NCBI GenBank assembly: GCA_963748985.1
Contig: CAVVKQ010000013.1
Coordinates: 62,001-126,000 of the forward strand
Reading direction: 5' to 3'
DNA length: 64,000 nucleotides
Origin: RPQJ01 sp963748985
GTDB lineage: Bacteria > Pseudomonadota > Gammaproteobacteria > Steroidobacterales > Steroidobacteraceae
Shown here: positions 8,501 to 17,253 of the stretch, one piece after another
How positions within the stretch are numbered: the stretch's first letter is position 1
Layout: the number at the start of each line of letters is the position of its first letter
Position numbers and translations under genes: made by a program
The notes under the pieces: model-generated
Database searches by the model: none
The model's input: the letters and a program-made list of their open reading frames with translations, nothing else
What the model was told of the DNA's origin: nothing

Positions 8501-9487
8501 ATGGTCGAATTCGTCTGGTTCGGCTTTCTTGCGCTGTTCCTCGGGCTGCTGATCCTCGACCTCAGCATCCTGCATCGCGAGTCGACGACGCTCTCGGTCA
8601 AGCAGGCGCTGTTCTGGACGGCCGTCTGGGTCAGCGTGGCGATGTCCTACGCCGGGGTCATCTACGGACTGTACGAATATCGCTGGCTCGGCTTCGAGCC
8701 GGGCCCCGGGGTCGCCGGCGGCGCCGATGCGGTCGTCCAGTACGTGACCGGCTACCTGCTCGAGTGGTCGCTGTCGGTCGACAACATCTTCGTGATCGCG
8801 CTGATCTTTGCGTACCTCAGGATCCCGACGCAGTACCAGTACCGCGTGCTGTTCTGGGGCATCGTCGGCGCCATCGTCCTGCGCGGCCTGATGATCGCAG
8901 CCGGCACCACGCTGCTGCATCGCTTCGACTGGATGTTCTACGTCTTCGGCGCGATCCTGCTGTTATCGGCACTGCGTATGTTGCGCAACGGCGAAGACGC
9001 GCACGACGTAGGCAGCAGTTTCCCGGCGCGACTGGTGCGCCGGTTCATACCGGTTACCCCGGAGCTCGAGCGCGCGCGGTTCTTCGTCCGCCGCGAAGGC
9101 AAGCTGTTTGCGACACCGCTTTTTGTCGCGCTGGTGATGGTCGAACTCACCGACGTCGTCTTCGCGGTGGATTCGATTCCTGCGATCCTGGCGGTGACGC
9201 GCGACCCGTTCCTGGTCTTCACGTCCAACGCGTTCGCGATCCTCGGGCTGCGCTCGCTCTACTTCGCCGTCGCGGGCCTGATGGCGATGTTCCGTTACCT
9301 GCGCTACAGCCTCGTGCTGATCCTCGCGTTCGTCGGCATGAAAATGCTGCTGGTGTCGACCTACCACGTGTCGAACCTGGTTTCGCTCGCGATCATCCTG
9401 GGCACGCTCGGGGTGGGCATCCTGGCCTCCATCTGGGCGACTCGGCGTGATGCCCTCAATGGACACGAGGGTCCTCCCCCGGCCTGA
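8501..9487 (+). CDS. TerC/Alx-family integral membrane protein
   Basis: 328 aa with about eight hydrophobic helices. Signature blocks are the N-terminal acidic helix LLILDLSILHR, EWSLSVDNIFVIALIF and VMVELTDVVFAVDSIPAILAVT, each with the paired Asp/Glu residues characteristic of TerC. Members (Alx, MeeF and others) are linked to manganese efflux, with roles in pH response and metalation of exported proteins; the specific substrate here is inferred. Position directly behind secDF is compatible with a role beside the Sec translocon. The gene ends 30 bp from the convergent permease stop. Confidence 0.88.
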   Translation: MVEFVWFGFLALFLGLLILDLSILHRESTTLSVKQALFWTAVWVSVAMSYAGVIYGLYEYRWLGFEPGPGVAGGADAVVQYVTGYLLEWSLSVDNIFVIALIFAYLRIPTQYQYRVLFWGIVGAIVLRGLMIAAGTTLLHRFDWMFYVFGAILLLSALRMLRNGEDAHDVGSSFPARLVRRFIPVTPELERARFFVRREGKLFATPLFVALVMVELTDVVFAVDSIPAILAVTRDPFLVFTSNAFAILGLRSLYFAVAGLMAMFRYLRYSLVLILAFVGMKMLLVSTYHVSNLVSLAIILGTLGVGILASIWATRRDALNGHEGPPPA

Positions 9488-9517
9488 GACGGGTCCCCAG
9501 GCCCAGGAAAGCGGGGG

Positions 9518-10972
9518 CTAGTGGCCGCTCCTGCGCAGCGCGCTGTTGCGGAAGCCGTAGAACACGTAGATCAGGAACCCGATCGCGGTCCAGACGCCGA
9601 GTCGCAGCCACGTGTCCCGCGGCAGTGAAACCATCATGGTTGAGCAGATCAGCGCACCGCCGATGCAGACTAGCCACGGCGCGCGCACCCGGAACGGGCG
9701 CTTGAGATCGGGGCGCGTATAGCGCAGCACCAGTACGCCGATGCACACCGTCGTGAACGCGAGCAGCGTGCCGATGGATACCAGCTCGCCCAGGATCGTG
9801 ACCGGGAACAGGCCGCCGATCACCGCCGCGAGCGTGCCCGTGATCAGCGTGCCGATGTACGGCGTCTTGTGCGTCGGGTGCACCTTGCGGAAGAACTTCG
9901 GCAGCAACCCGTCGACCGACATCGCGTAGAAAATGCGCGGCTGGCCGAGCATCATTACCAGCATCACTGAAGTCATGCCGGCGATGGCGCCGAGCTTGAT
10001 CCAGCCCGAAAGCCACGAGAGTTCCGGATGGCGGTCCAGCGCCAGGGCGACGGGCGCGGCCGTGCCGAGCTGGCTGTAGTGCACCATCCCGGTCAGCACT
10101 GCCGACACCAGGACGTACAGGATCGTGCAGACGACGAGGCTGCCCATGATGCCGATCGGCATGTCGCGCTGCGGATTCTTCGCTTCCTGCGCAGCGGTCG
10201 AGACCGCGTCGAAACCGATATAGGCAAAGAAGATGATGCCGGCGGCCTGGAACACTCCACTCCAGCCGAACCTGCCGAACTCACCTGCGTTCGGCGGGAT
10301 GAACGGGTGCCAGTTGGCACCGTCGATGACCCACATGCCGAAGCCGATGAACAGGATGATCACCGCGACCTTGATCGCCACGACCACGGCATTGAAGCGC
10401 GCCGACTGGTGGATACCGATGTAGCAGAGACAGGTCATCGCCGCGATGATGAGCACCGCCGGCAGGTTGATGATCGCGCCGGTGCGCACGATCTCGAAAT
10501 GTCCGGCGCCCTTGGTGAACGGCGCGTTGGTGAGCGCGTCCGGCAGGTGGAACCCCAACTGCTCGACCAGGCTGACCACGTACCCGGACCAGCCGACGGC
10601 GACCGTACCCGCCGCAAACAGGTATTCGAGGATCAGGTTCCAGCCGATAAACCAGGCGACACCTTCACCGAGGGTTGCGTACGAGTAGGAATACGCACTG
10701 CCGGAGACCGGGATCATCGCCGAGAACTCGGCGTAGCAGAGGCCTGCGAGAGCGCAACCGAGGCCCGCGATGAGAAACGAGATGACGAGGGCCGGACCGG
10801 CGTGATTCGCGGCCGCCGTGCCGGTCAACACGAAGATGCCGGTGCCGATGATGGCGCCGATGCCGAGCAGCACCAGTGCGCGTGCGTCGAGCGTGCGGTT
10901 CAGTTCGTTGCCCGAATCGTCGGCTTCGTGCAGTTCGCCGATGGGTTTGGTCGAAAACAGGCGATGCGGCAT
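9518..10972 (-). CDS. APC-superfamily amino acid permease (cationic amino acid transporter-like)
   Basis: 484 aa with about 12-13 predicted membrane helices. The first helix contains the APC substrate-backbone motif GIGAIIGTGIFVLTG. Later blocks such as FAYIGFDAVSTAAQEAKNPQRDMPIGI are characteristic of the YfnA/CAT-type branch. It probably imports an amino acid by proton symport; specificity cannot be read. The start at 10972 is the more natural N-terminus (MPHRLFSTKP); an in-frame ATG at 11008 would add 12 residues, and neither has a strong ribosome site. It is convergent with the TerC gene and followed upstream by suhB on the same strand. Confidence 0.88.
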   Translation of the reverse strand: MPHRLFSTKPIGELHEADDSGNELNRTLDARALVLLGIGAIIGTGIFVLTGTAAANHAGPALVISFLIAGLGCALAGLCYAEFSAMIPVSGSAYSYSYATLGEGVAWFIGWNLILEYLFAAGTVAVGWSGYVVSLVEQLGFHLPDALTNAPFTKGAGHFEIVRTGAIINLPAVLIIAAMTCLCYIGIHQSARFNAVVVAIKVAVIILFIGFGMWVIDGANWHPFIPPNAGEFGRFGWSGVFQAAGIIFFAYIGFDAVSTAAQEAKNPQRDMPIGIMGSLVVCTILYVLVSAVLTGMVHYSQLGTAAPVALALDRHPELSWLSGWIKLGAIAGMTSVMLVMMLGQPRIFYAMSVDGLLPKFFRKVHPTHKTPYIGTLITGTLAAVIGGLFPVTILGELVSIGTLLAFTTVCIGVLVLRYTRPDLKRPFRVRAPWLVCIGGALICSTMMVSLPRDTWLRLGVWTAIGFLIYVFYGFRNSALRRSGH

Positions 10973-11135
10973 GGATCGTGCGCTCGGTGTTGCGGCCCGG
11001 TCGGGCAATGCCGCCGGACTCTACCGGAGCAGCCGGCAGCGGGGTAGGGGAAGGAGGAAATTGGAAAGGGCAGGACGCTCGACGTATTTCCACGGAAGTG
11101 CGAGAAGGACAGGTGAGCGTCCGGAAGTTCCCTGG

Positions 11136-11942
11136 TCAGACGTCGCGCAGGTTCGCAGGGACGTACGGACCGATGCACGCGACGAGTTCGTCGAACACTT
11201 TCGGCGTGCCCGCGACGACATGACCACCCTGTGTGTACGGCTGCCCGGTGAGCGTGCCGATCCGCCCGCCTGCCTCGGTAATCAGCAGCGTGCCAGCCGC
11301 AGTGTCCCACGCGCTAAGCCCGATTTCCCAGAAACCGTCGACGCGGCCCGCCGCGACGTAGGCGAGGTCGAGCGATGCGGCACCCGGGCGGCGCACACCT
11401 GCGGTCGTCAGCATCATGGCCTTCAGCATCGCCATGTAGTCGTCGAGCCAGCGCGAGTTGTCGCGCTGCGGGAAGCCGGTGGCCACCAGCGCGCCCTCGA
11501 GTGTCGTCTGCTTGCTGACGCGGATGCGCCGGCCATCCACCTGCGCGCCACCGCCGCGCGAGGCCGTGAAGAGTTCCTGCCGCATCGGGTCGTAGACCAC
11601 GGCATGCTCGAGCCGGCCACGGTGCTCGACGGCGATGGATACCGCGAAAACCGGGAAGCTGTGCAGGAAATTGGTGGTGCCGTCGAGCGGATCGATGATC
11701 CAGACGAACTCGTCGCCGCCGCTGCGTCCGGATTCCTCGGCAAGGAAGCCATGATCCGGGTGGACACGACGCACCGTTTCGATGATGTCGCGCTCTGCCA
11801 TGCGGTCGATTTCCGTGACGAAATCGTTGCGGCCCTTGGCCTGAATGCTGCTGGTAGGCACCCGGTCGAGGTTGCGCACGATCAGGTCTCCCGCGCGACG
11901 GGCGGCGCGGACGGCGATATTGAGCATCGGCTGCATGTTCAT
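11136..11942 (-). CDS. suhB: Inositol-1-monophosphatase family protein SuhB
   Basis: 268 aa. SuhB dephosphorylates inositol phosphates in vitro and in E. coli also joins the rRNA antitermination complex with NusB and NusG. Metal-binding motifs are present: EESG near residue 70, WIIDPLDGTTNF at about 86-97, and the C-terminal SAWDTAAGTLLITEAGG. The N-terminus (MLNIAVRAARRAGDLI) matches the family; the ATG at 11942 or 11936 could be used. It diverges from trmJ with a 75-bp gap, the standard suhB|trmJ arrangement. Confidence 0.94.
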   Translation of the reverse strand: MNMQPMLNIAVRAARRAGDLIVRNLDRVPTSSIQAKGRNDFVTEIDRMAERDIIETVRRVHPDHGFLAEESGRSGGDEFVWIIDPLDGTTNFLHSFPVFAVSIAVEHRGRLEHAVVYDPMRQELFTASRGGGAQVDGRRIRVSKQTTLEGALVATGFPQRDNSRWLDDYMAMLKAMMLTTAGVRRPGAASLDLAYVAAGRVDGFWEIGLSAWDTAAGTLLITEAGGRIGTLTGQPYTQGGHVVAGTPKVFDELVACIGPYVPANLRDV

Positions 11943-12017
11943 GCGGCGTCTCGACGTTGGCAGGTGGGCAAGAGCGGCAGGAAAGAACCCGCCAAAGGAC
12001 CGCTAGAATACCAGAGC

Positions 12018-12776
12018 ATGTCCATTCGCATCGTCCTCGTCGGCACGTCACACCCCGGCAACATCGGTTCTGCGGCTCGCGCCATGAAGACCATGGGCCT
12101 GGAATCGCTCTACCTGGTGGCGCCCGAACGGTTCCCCGCAACGGAGGCCATCGTCATGGCAGCCGGCGCCGACGATGTGCTGCAGAACGCGCGGGTGGTG
12201 CCCGACGTGCGCACGGCGATCGCCGATTGTGGCCTGGTCGTCGGCACGACGGCTCGTGGCCGCCATCTGTCATGGCGCATCGTCGAGCCGCGTGAAGCGG
12301 CGCTCGAGATCGCAGCGGCTTCGCAGGTGAGTGAAGTGGCCATCCTGTTCGGCGCGGAACGCACGGGCCTGCAGAACGACGAGTTGCAGCTGTGCCACAC
12401 GCTGCTCACGATTCCGACCGGCACGGTGTACACGTCGCTGAACCTCGCGATGGCGGTACAGGTCGTGGCGTACGAAGTGTGCCTCGCGTTGCGCGACCGT
12501 GGCACGGCCGTGACGCGCGGGGAGGGGCCCGTCCCGCTCGCCAGCGCCACTGACATGGAGAAGTTCTATTCACACCTGGAACAGGTGCTCGGCGAGGTCG
12601 ACTTCAAGGACCGCACGGGATCGGGTCACCTGATGGCGCGCCTGCGCCGGTTGTTCCAGCGCACGGTGCTCGACCAGAACGAGATCAACATCCTGCGCGG
12701 AATTCTCATGGCCGTGCAGGGCAGACGACGCCGCGCGGGCGATCCGCACGTGCACAAGGCAGAATCGGCGCCATGA
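12018..12776 (+). CDS. trmJ: tRNA (cytidine/uridine-2'-O-)-methyltransferase TrmJ
   Basis: 252 aa. TrmJ is a SPOUT methyltransferase that 2'-O-methylates position 32 of tRNA. Motifs seen are VLVGTSHPGNIGSAARAMKTMGL at the start (RNA/N-site), FGAERTGLQNDEL, and the knotted SAM site PTGTVYTSLNLAMAVQV. The ATG at 12018 directly precedes MSIRIVLVG; a TAGAAT -10-like hexamer lies at 12004-12009. The stop overlaps the cysteine desulfurase start (ATGA), so tRNA modification and Fe-S/thiolation genes are coupled, as in the related iscRSUA loci, but iscR is absent here. Confidence 0.95.
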   Translation: MSIRIVLVGTSHPGNIGSAARAMKTMGLESLYLVAPERFPATEAIVMAAGADDVLQNARVVPDVRTAIADCGLVVGTTARGRHLSWRIVEPREAALEIAAASQVSEVAILFGAERTGLQNDELQLCHTLLTIPTGTVYTSLNLAMAVQVVAYEVCLALRDRGTAVTRGEGPVPLASATDMEKFYSHLEQVLGEVDFKDRTGSGHLMARLRRLFQRTVLDQNEINILRGILMAVQGRRRRAGDPHVHKAESAP

Positions 12777-14347
12777 GTCCACGGCCGATCTACCTCGACA
12801 ACGCAGCCACGACGGCCGTCGATCCGCGCGTGATCGCGGAAATGAGTTCGTGCCTCGGGCCCGACGGGGATTTCGCCAATCCGTCCTCGCTGAACCACGT
12901 CTACGGACGACAGGCCAGCGCACGCGTCGAAACTGCACGCGCCGAAGTCGCGGCGCTGGTGAATGCCGCGCCGGAGCAGATTCTCTTTACCTCGGGCGCA
13001 ACGGAGGCGAACAACCTCGCGCTGCTCGGCGCGGCACGGTTTCACCGCAATCGATCACGACACATCGTGACCGCGCGCACCGAACATCCGGCCGTGCTCG
13101 ACGCCTGCCGCCAGCTCGAACGCGAAGGGTGCGCCGTCACGTACCTGAAGCCCGGCCCTTCCGGCATCGTCGAAGTCGGGCAAGTCGCTGCCGCCCTGCG
13201 TCCGGACACGCTGCTCGTGTCGCTGATGCACGTGAACAATGAAATCGGCGTGGTCAACGACATAGGCTCTATCGGTCGCCTCTGCCGCAAGAGCGGAGTG
13301 CTGTTCCACGTCGACGCCGCGCAGAGCGCAGGCAAGCTGCCGATCGATGTGCGGGACGACGCGATCGACCTGTTGTCGCTCACGGCGCACAAGCTCCATG
13401 GGCCGAAAGGCATCGGCGCGCTGTGCGTGCGCCGCGAGCCGCGCCTCGGGCTGGTACCGCTGCAGTTTGGCGGCGGCCAGGAACACGGCCTGCGTTCAGG
13501 GACGCTGCCGACGCACCAGATCGTCGGCATCGGCAGCGCGTACCGCATCGCGCGTGAATCGATGAGCGTGGACATCCCGCGCATCGCCGGTCTGCGTGAC
13601 CAGCTCTGGCGCGCGCTCGGCGACATTCCTGGCGTTGAACTAAACGGCGACCCGGTGCGACGAGTGGCGGGCATCCTGAACGTCACGGTCGACGGCGTGG
13701 AGGGCGAGGCCTTGCTGCTGGCACTGGCGGATATCGCCATGTCATCGGGCTCCGCCTGCGCCAGCCAGCACGCCGAGCCATCCTATGTGCTGCGGGCCCT
13801 CGGGCGCAGCGATCGACTGGCGCAAAGCTCGTTGCGGTTGAGCCTGGGGCGTTTTACGACGCTGGACGAGATTGAGCGGGCCGCCGCGCGGATAGGTCAG
13901 GAAATCGCCAGGCTCAGGGCCGGTGAGCCTCGCGCCGGCGCCATGCCTGACATCCCGGAGGACGCGAGGTACAACGATGAGGTTCGGCGCCGCCTGCACA
14001 CCTTGCCGGCCTGGGGTGACATACCAGACGCGCCGTCCGTCGCCAAAGGCCGCGCGGGCGACCGGGAGCAGGGAATCGAAATTGCATTCGCGCTCAGGAT
14101 CGAGCGCAATCGCGTGGCTGAGGCCCGCTTCCAGGCATTTGGCTGTCCACACGTCCTGGCCGCCGCGTCGCGTCTGGCGGAAGCTGCGCTGGGACTGGAT
14201 CGCGACCAGCTGGCGGCTTGGGACTGGCACGACGCTGCGCGTGCGCTGGAGGTTCCGCCGGCCAAATTCGGGCGGTTGCTCACACTGCAGGATGCAATAC
14301 GTGCTGTCGCCCGGAACTGGCCGGGCGCGACCCGGTCTACCGTGTAG
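12773..14347 (+). CDS. iscS: Cysteine desulfurase IscS/NifS fused to a degenerate IscU-like domain
   Basis: 524 aa, about 120 longer than IscS. Residues 1-385 are a complete PLP enzyme: EHPAVLD, HVDAAQSAGK, the PLP lysine K207 in LTAHKLHGPKG, and the catalytic Cys329 in SSGSACASQ. It removes sulfur from L-cysteine for Fe-S cluster and thio-tRNA synthesis. Residues about 399-515 align with the IscU scaffold (start YNDEVRRRL, middle ARFQAFGC, end PPAKFG then QDAIRA). Of the three IscU cluster cysteines only the middle one (Cys458) remains; the positions of the first Cys/Asp and the last His-Cys are replaced. The C-terminal module may therefore have lost cluster assembly and serve as a docking or regulatory domain. 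No stand-alone iscU, hscBA or fdx is present in the window; iscA follows 35 bp later. Confidence 0.9.
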   Translation: MSPRPIYLDNAATTAVDPRVIAEMSSCLGPDGDFANPSSLNHVYGRQASARVETARAEVAALVNAAPEQILFTSGATEANNLALLGAARFHRNRSRHIVTARTEHPAVLDACRQLEREGCAVTYLKPGPSGIVEVGQVAAALRPDTLLVSLMHVNNEIGVVNDIGSIGRLCRKSGVLFHVDAAQSAGKLPIDVRDDAIDLLSLTAHKLHGPKGIGALCVRREPRLGLVPLQFGGGQEHGLRSGTLPTHQIVGIGSAYRIARESMSVDIPRIAGLRDQLWRALGDIPGVELNGDPVRRVAGILNVTVDGVEGEALLLALADIAMSSGSACASQHAEPSYVLRALGRSDRLAQSSLRLSLGRFTTLDEIERAAARIGQEIARLRAGEPRAGAMPDIPEDARYNDEVRRRLHTLPAWGDIPDAPSVAKGRAGDREQGIEIAFALRIERNRVAEARFQAFGCPHVLAAASRLAEAALGLDRDQLAAWDWHDAARALEVPPAKFGRLLTLQDAIRAVARNWPGATRSTV

Positions 14348-14382
14348 AATTTTTCAGCCATCACCGCCGAGGACACCACTGC

Positions 14383-14706
14383 ATGTCGATCTCCCTGACT
14401 CCTGCCGCCGCTGAACGCGTCCGCACGTTCATGGCCAGTCGCGGCAAGGGCATTGGATTGCGGCTTGGTGTCAAGCAGACGGGCTGTTCGGGTTACGCCT
14501 ACGTCGTCAGCTATGCCGATGAGCTCGGCGCCAGGGACGTCGTGTTCGAGGTAGCCGACGTCAAGGTCGTCGTCGACACCGAGAGCCTCAAGTACGTTGA
14601 CGGCACCGAAATCGACTTCGTGCGCCAGGGACTCAACGAAGCCTTCAAGTTCCGCAATCCGAACGTCAAGGGCGAGTGTGGCTGCGGCGAGAGCTTCAAC
14701 GTCTAA
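14383..14706 (+). CDS. iscA: A-type Fe-S carrier protein IscA/ErpA family
   Basis: 107 aa. The three conserved cysteines are present: one in VKQTGCSGYAY (about residue 35) and the pair in GECGCGESF near the C-terminus. A-type carriers accept clusters from the scaffold and pass them to target apoproteins. The end GECGCGESFNV is typical of IscA. The ATG at 14383 gives MSISLTPAAAERV, matching the family. It is downstream of the desulfurase fusion, so the two probably form one transcript ending before the ndk promoter. Confidence 0.93.
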   Translation: MSISLTPAAAERVRTFMASRGKGIGLRLGVKQTGCSGYAYVVSYADELGARDVVFEVADVKVVVDTESLKYVDGTEIDFVRQGLNEAFKFRNPNVKGECGCGESFNV

Positions 14707-14729
14707 CTGCCCGTCGGGGCTATGTTTTC

Positions 14730-14758
14730 TTGGCCGGTGGGTCCCGTCCGGGTATACT
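14730..14758 (+). promoter_or_regulatory. Predicted sigma-70 promoter for ndk
   Basis: TTGGCC at 14730-14735 and TATACT at 14753-14758 are separated by 17 nt, a good housekeeping promoter match in this GC-rich sequence. Transcription would start near 14765 and give a leader of about 115 nt before ndk, containing a strong hairpin. The match is seen by eye only. Confidence 0.55.
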
Positions 14759-14779
14759 GCACCGTTACGTTTTCAGGTT

Positions 14780-14826
14780 GGCCCCGTCCGGACCCGCGCT
14801 TGCGCGGGTTTCAGGTTTTTGGGGCC
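14780..14826 (+). promoter_or_regulatory. Nested hairpin in the ndk leader (attenuator- or terminator-like)
   Basis: An inner perfect 8-bp stem with a 2-nt loop (ACCCGCGC 14792-14799 / GCGCGGGT 14802-14809) is followed by TTCAGGTTTTT, resembling an intrinsic terminator. An outer GGCCCC (14780-14785) / GGGGCC (14821-14826) pair encloses it and would include the T-run. It lies downstream of the predicted ndk promoter, so it could attenuate ndk; alternatively it terminates readthrough from iscA. Function is inferred. Confidence 0.5.
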
Positions 14827-14879
14827 GGTTCGTCACAGCCGGCAGGCTGGCCTGCCGGGCAATCATTCCAAGGATCCGT

Positions 14880-15305
14880 ATGTCCCTCGAACGCACGCTT
14901 TCCATCGTCAAGCCGGACGGTGTCCGCAAGAACGTCATCGGTGACGTCTACCATCGCTTTGAAAAGGCGGGGCTGCGCATCGTCGCGGCCCGCATGATGC
15001 AGCTGACGCAGGCCCAGGCCGAGGCGTTCTACGGCATCCATCGCGAGCGTCCGTTCTTCAAGGACCTGGTCTCGTACATGATCTCGGGTCCGGTCATCGT
15101 GCAGGTACTCGAGGGTGAGGGCGCCGTCGGCAAGAACCGCGACGTCATGGGTGCGACCGACCCGAAGAAGGCCACGCCGGGCACGATCCGCGCCGACCTC
15201 GCCGACAGCATCGAGCAGAACGTCGTGCACGGTTCGGACAGCGCCGAGAACGCCGCGCGCGAGATCGCATTCTTCTTCTCCGAGACGGAGCTCTGCCCGC
15301 GCTGA
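14880..15305 (+). CDS. ndk: Nucleoside diphosphate kinase
   Basis: 141 aa, normal length. Ndk transfers the gamma-phosphate between nucleoside triphosphates and diphosphates through a phosphohistidine. The N-terminus ERTLSIVKPDGVRKN, the RERPFFKDLVSYMISGP block and the active-site histidine in NVVHGSDSAENA are all present. The ATG at 14880 is the family start; a longer in-frame extension upstream is non-coding leader. It heads the ndk-rlmN-pilF-rodZ-hisS-yfgM-bamB-der block. Confidence 0.96.
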   Translation: MSLERTLSIVKPDGVRKNVIGDVYHRFEKAGLRIVAARMMQLTQAQAEAFYGIHRERPFFKDLVSYMISGPVIVQVLEGEGAVGKNRDVMGATDPKKATPGTIRADLADSIEQNVVHGSDSAENAAREIAFFFSETELCPR

Positions 15306-15346
15306 GCGCGGGCGAACTCGCGCTGCGGCGCGTGGTCCACTGACAC

Positions 15347-16468
15347 ATGGCCGAAGCAACCATGACGACTGCACGCACCAACCTGCTCGGGCTCACCCGG
15401 GCCGGGCTGGAGGCGTTCGTCGTCGCAATGGGCGAGAAACCCTTCCGTGCCCGCCAGCTGTTCAAGTGGATCTACAAGCGCGCCGCGGGCGACTTCGATG
15501 CGATGACGGATCTCGGCAAGGATTTCCGTCGTCGTCTCGCCGAAATTGCCGAGATCCGCACGCCTGACATTCACCTGTCGCAGGTGTCGGCGGACGGCAC
15601 GCGCAAGTGGCTGCTCAAGCTCGAGGGCGGCCAGGCGATCGAGATGGTGTTCATCCCGGAGCCGGGTCGCGGCACGCTGTGCATTTCGAGCCAGGTCGGG
15701 TGCCAGATGGACTGCGGCTTCTGCTCGACGGCGCAGCAGGGTTTCAACCGCAACCTCGACACCGCCGAAATCGTCGGGCAGGTTTGGCTCGCCAACCGCG
15801 AACTGGGCTATTCGCCAGACGGCGACCGCGTGATCACCAACGTCGTGTTCATGGGCATGGGCGAGCCGCTGGCGAATTACCGCAACGTCGTGCCCGCAGC
15901 GGAAATCATGATGGACGACCTTGGTCTCGACCTCTCGCGTCGCCGCGTCACGGTGAGCACGTCGGGCCTGGTGCCGCAGATGCTCCGCATCGCGGACGAA
16001 ACCAACGTCGCGCTGGCTGTCTCGCTGCATGCGCCGAACGACGCGTTGCGCAGTGAGATCGTGCCGATCAACCGCAAGCACCCGATCAAGGACCTGCTCG
16101 ACGCGTGCTGGCACTACGTCGAGAAGCAGAACGCGCGCAGCGTGACGTTCGAGTACGTCATGCTTGACGGCGTCAACGACAAACCGCAGCACGCGCGCGA
16201 ACTCGCGCAGCTGCTGCGTGGCCACCCGGCGAAGGTCAACCTGATCCCGTTCAATCCGTTTCCCGGCACGACCTTCCGTCGTTCGAGCGAGGAGGCGATC
16301 GAACGCTTTCGCGACCTGCTGCTCAAGGGCGGCGTGATGGCGACGATCCGACGCACGCGCGGTGACGACATCGACGCGGCCTGCGGCCAGCTCGTCGGTC
16401 GCGTCAACGACCGCGTCACGACGCGGCTCGGCCAGAAGATGTTTCCCGTGACCGTGGTGCAAGGTTGA
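15347..16468 (+). CDS. rlmN: Dual-specificity 23S rRNA/tRNA adenine-C2 methyltransferase RlmN
   Basis: 373 aa. A radical-SAM enzyme that methylates C2 of A2503 in 23S rRNA and A37 of some tRNAs. The CxxxCxxC cluster motif is seen as CQMDCGFC, with the family segments GEKPFRARQLFKWIYKR, FMGMGEPLANY, VTVSTSGLVPQ and the substrate-handling cysteine region near the C-terminus (DIDAACGQL). The ATG at 15347 is used; ATG 15362 is an alternative. The stop overlaps the next start as TGATG. Confidence 0.96.
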   Translation: MAEATMTTARTNLLGLTRAGLEAFVVAMGEKPFRARQLFKWIYKRAAGDFDAMTDLGKDFRRRLAEIAEIRTPDIHLSQVSADGTRKWLLKLEGGQAIEMVFIPEPGRGTLCISSQVGCQMDCGFCSTAQQGFNRNLDTAEIVGQVWLANRELGYSPDGDRVITNVVFMGMGEPLANYRNVVPAAEIMMDDLGLDLSRRRVTVSTSGLVPQMLRIADETNVALAVSLHAPNDALRSEIVPINRKHPIKDLLDACWHYVEKQNARSVTFEYVMLDGVNDKPQHARELAQLLRGHPAKVNLIPFNPFPGTTFRRSSEEAIERFRDLLLKGGVMATIRRTRGDDIDAACGQLVGRVNDRVTTRLGQKMFPVTVVQG

Positions 16469-17253
16469 TGCGCCTCTACTCGCACCTCACCCTGGTCGCT
16501 GCCGGCGTACTCGCGCTTGCGGCGCTCGGTGTTCCGCATGCCTGTGTGGCTGCCGCGCCGGGCAGTCGTGAGGCCATCGACCAGGCGGCCGCGGTCAACA
16601 CCGAACTCGCGCTCGCCTACATGCGCGAAGGCAACCTCAAGGCCGCACGCGAGAAGATCGACAAGGCCCTGCAGCAGGACGCGCGCACGGCCAATACGCA
16701 GATGGCGGCGGGATTCGTCTACGACAAGCTCGGCGACAAGAAGAAGGCCCTGTCGCACTTCGAGCAGGCCGTGAAGCTGGGCGGCAAGGACAACCCCGAC
16801 GTCGTGGCGAACGCCGCCGTGTACTTCTGCATGAACGGCGAACCGAAGCGCGGCGAGCAGTACATGCTGCAAGCGGCTGCGAGCCCGCTCAACGCGCGCC
16901 CAGACGTTGCATATACCAATGCCGGCCGCTGCGCCCGCGGTGACGGGCGGCCAAAAGACGCCGAGCAGAGTTTCCGCAAGGCGCTCGAGCGCAACCCGAA
17001 GCAACCCGACGCGCTGATGCAGATGGCGGAGCTCGCGCAGGAAGGCGGCAACGGACTGCAGGCACGGGCGTTCCTGGAGCGCTATACGGCCGTCGCGCCG
17101 GTGACAGCGGCGACGCTCTGGCTCGGCCGCAACATCGAGCTTGGCCTCGGTGATGCCGCGCAGGCCGCGCGTTACTCGCAACGCCTGAAAAATGAGTTCC
17201 CGACGTCCGAGGAAGCCTCGCGGCTCTTCGAAGCGGAACGGGCGAAGCCATGA
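16468..17253 (+). CDS. pilF: Tetratricopeptide-repeat protein, type IV pilus biogenesis PilF/PilW-like
   Basis: 261 aa. A signal peptide (about residues 1-26, ending HACVAA) precedes TPR helices across residues 40-250 (AYMREGNLKAAREKIDKAL, AAGFVYDKLGDKKKALSHFEQAVKL and later copies). In related genomes the gene between rlmN and rodZ encodes PilF/PilW, an outer-membrane pilotin for the secretin PilQ. No Cys lipobox is obvious at the predicted cleavage site, which is unusual for PilF; the assignment rests on position and TPR architecture. The start codon overlaps the rlmN stop, and its stop overlaps the rodZ start. Confidence 0.75.
   Translation: MRLYSHLTLVAAGVLALAALGVPHACVAAAPGSREAIDQAAAVNTELALAYMREGNLKAAREKIDKALQQDARTANTQMAAGFVYDKLGDKKKALSHFEQAVKLGGKDNPDVVANAAVYFCMNGEPKRGEQYMLQAAASPLNARPDVAYTNAGRCARGDGRPKDAEQSFRKALERNPKQPDALMQMAELAQEGGNGLQARAFLERYTAVAPVTAATLWLGRNIELGLGDAAQAARYSQRLKNEFPTSEEASRLFEAERAKP

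Noticed and set aside
11039..11057. A further member of the G-rich heptad family (GGGGTAGGGGAAGGAGG).
   Set aside because: It lacks the TTA/ATA heptad spacing, the GTCGGAGG end and an inverted partner, and it is not between convergent genes.
12018..14706. A complete isc operon.
   Set aside because: iscR, stand-alone iscU, hscB, hscA and fdx are absent from this locus.
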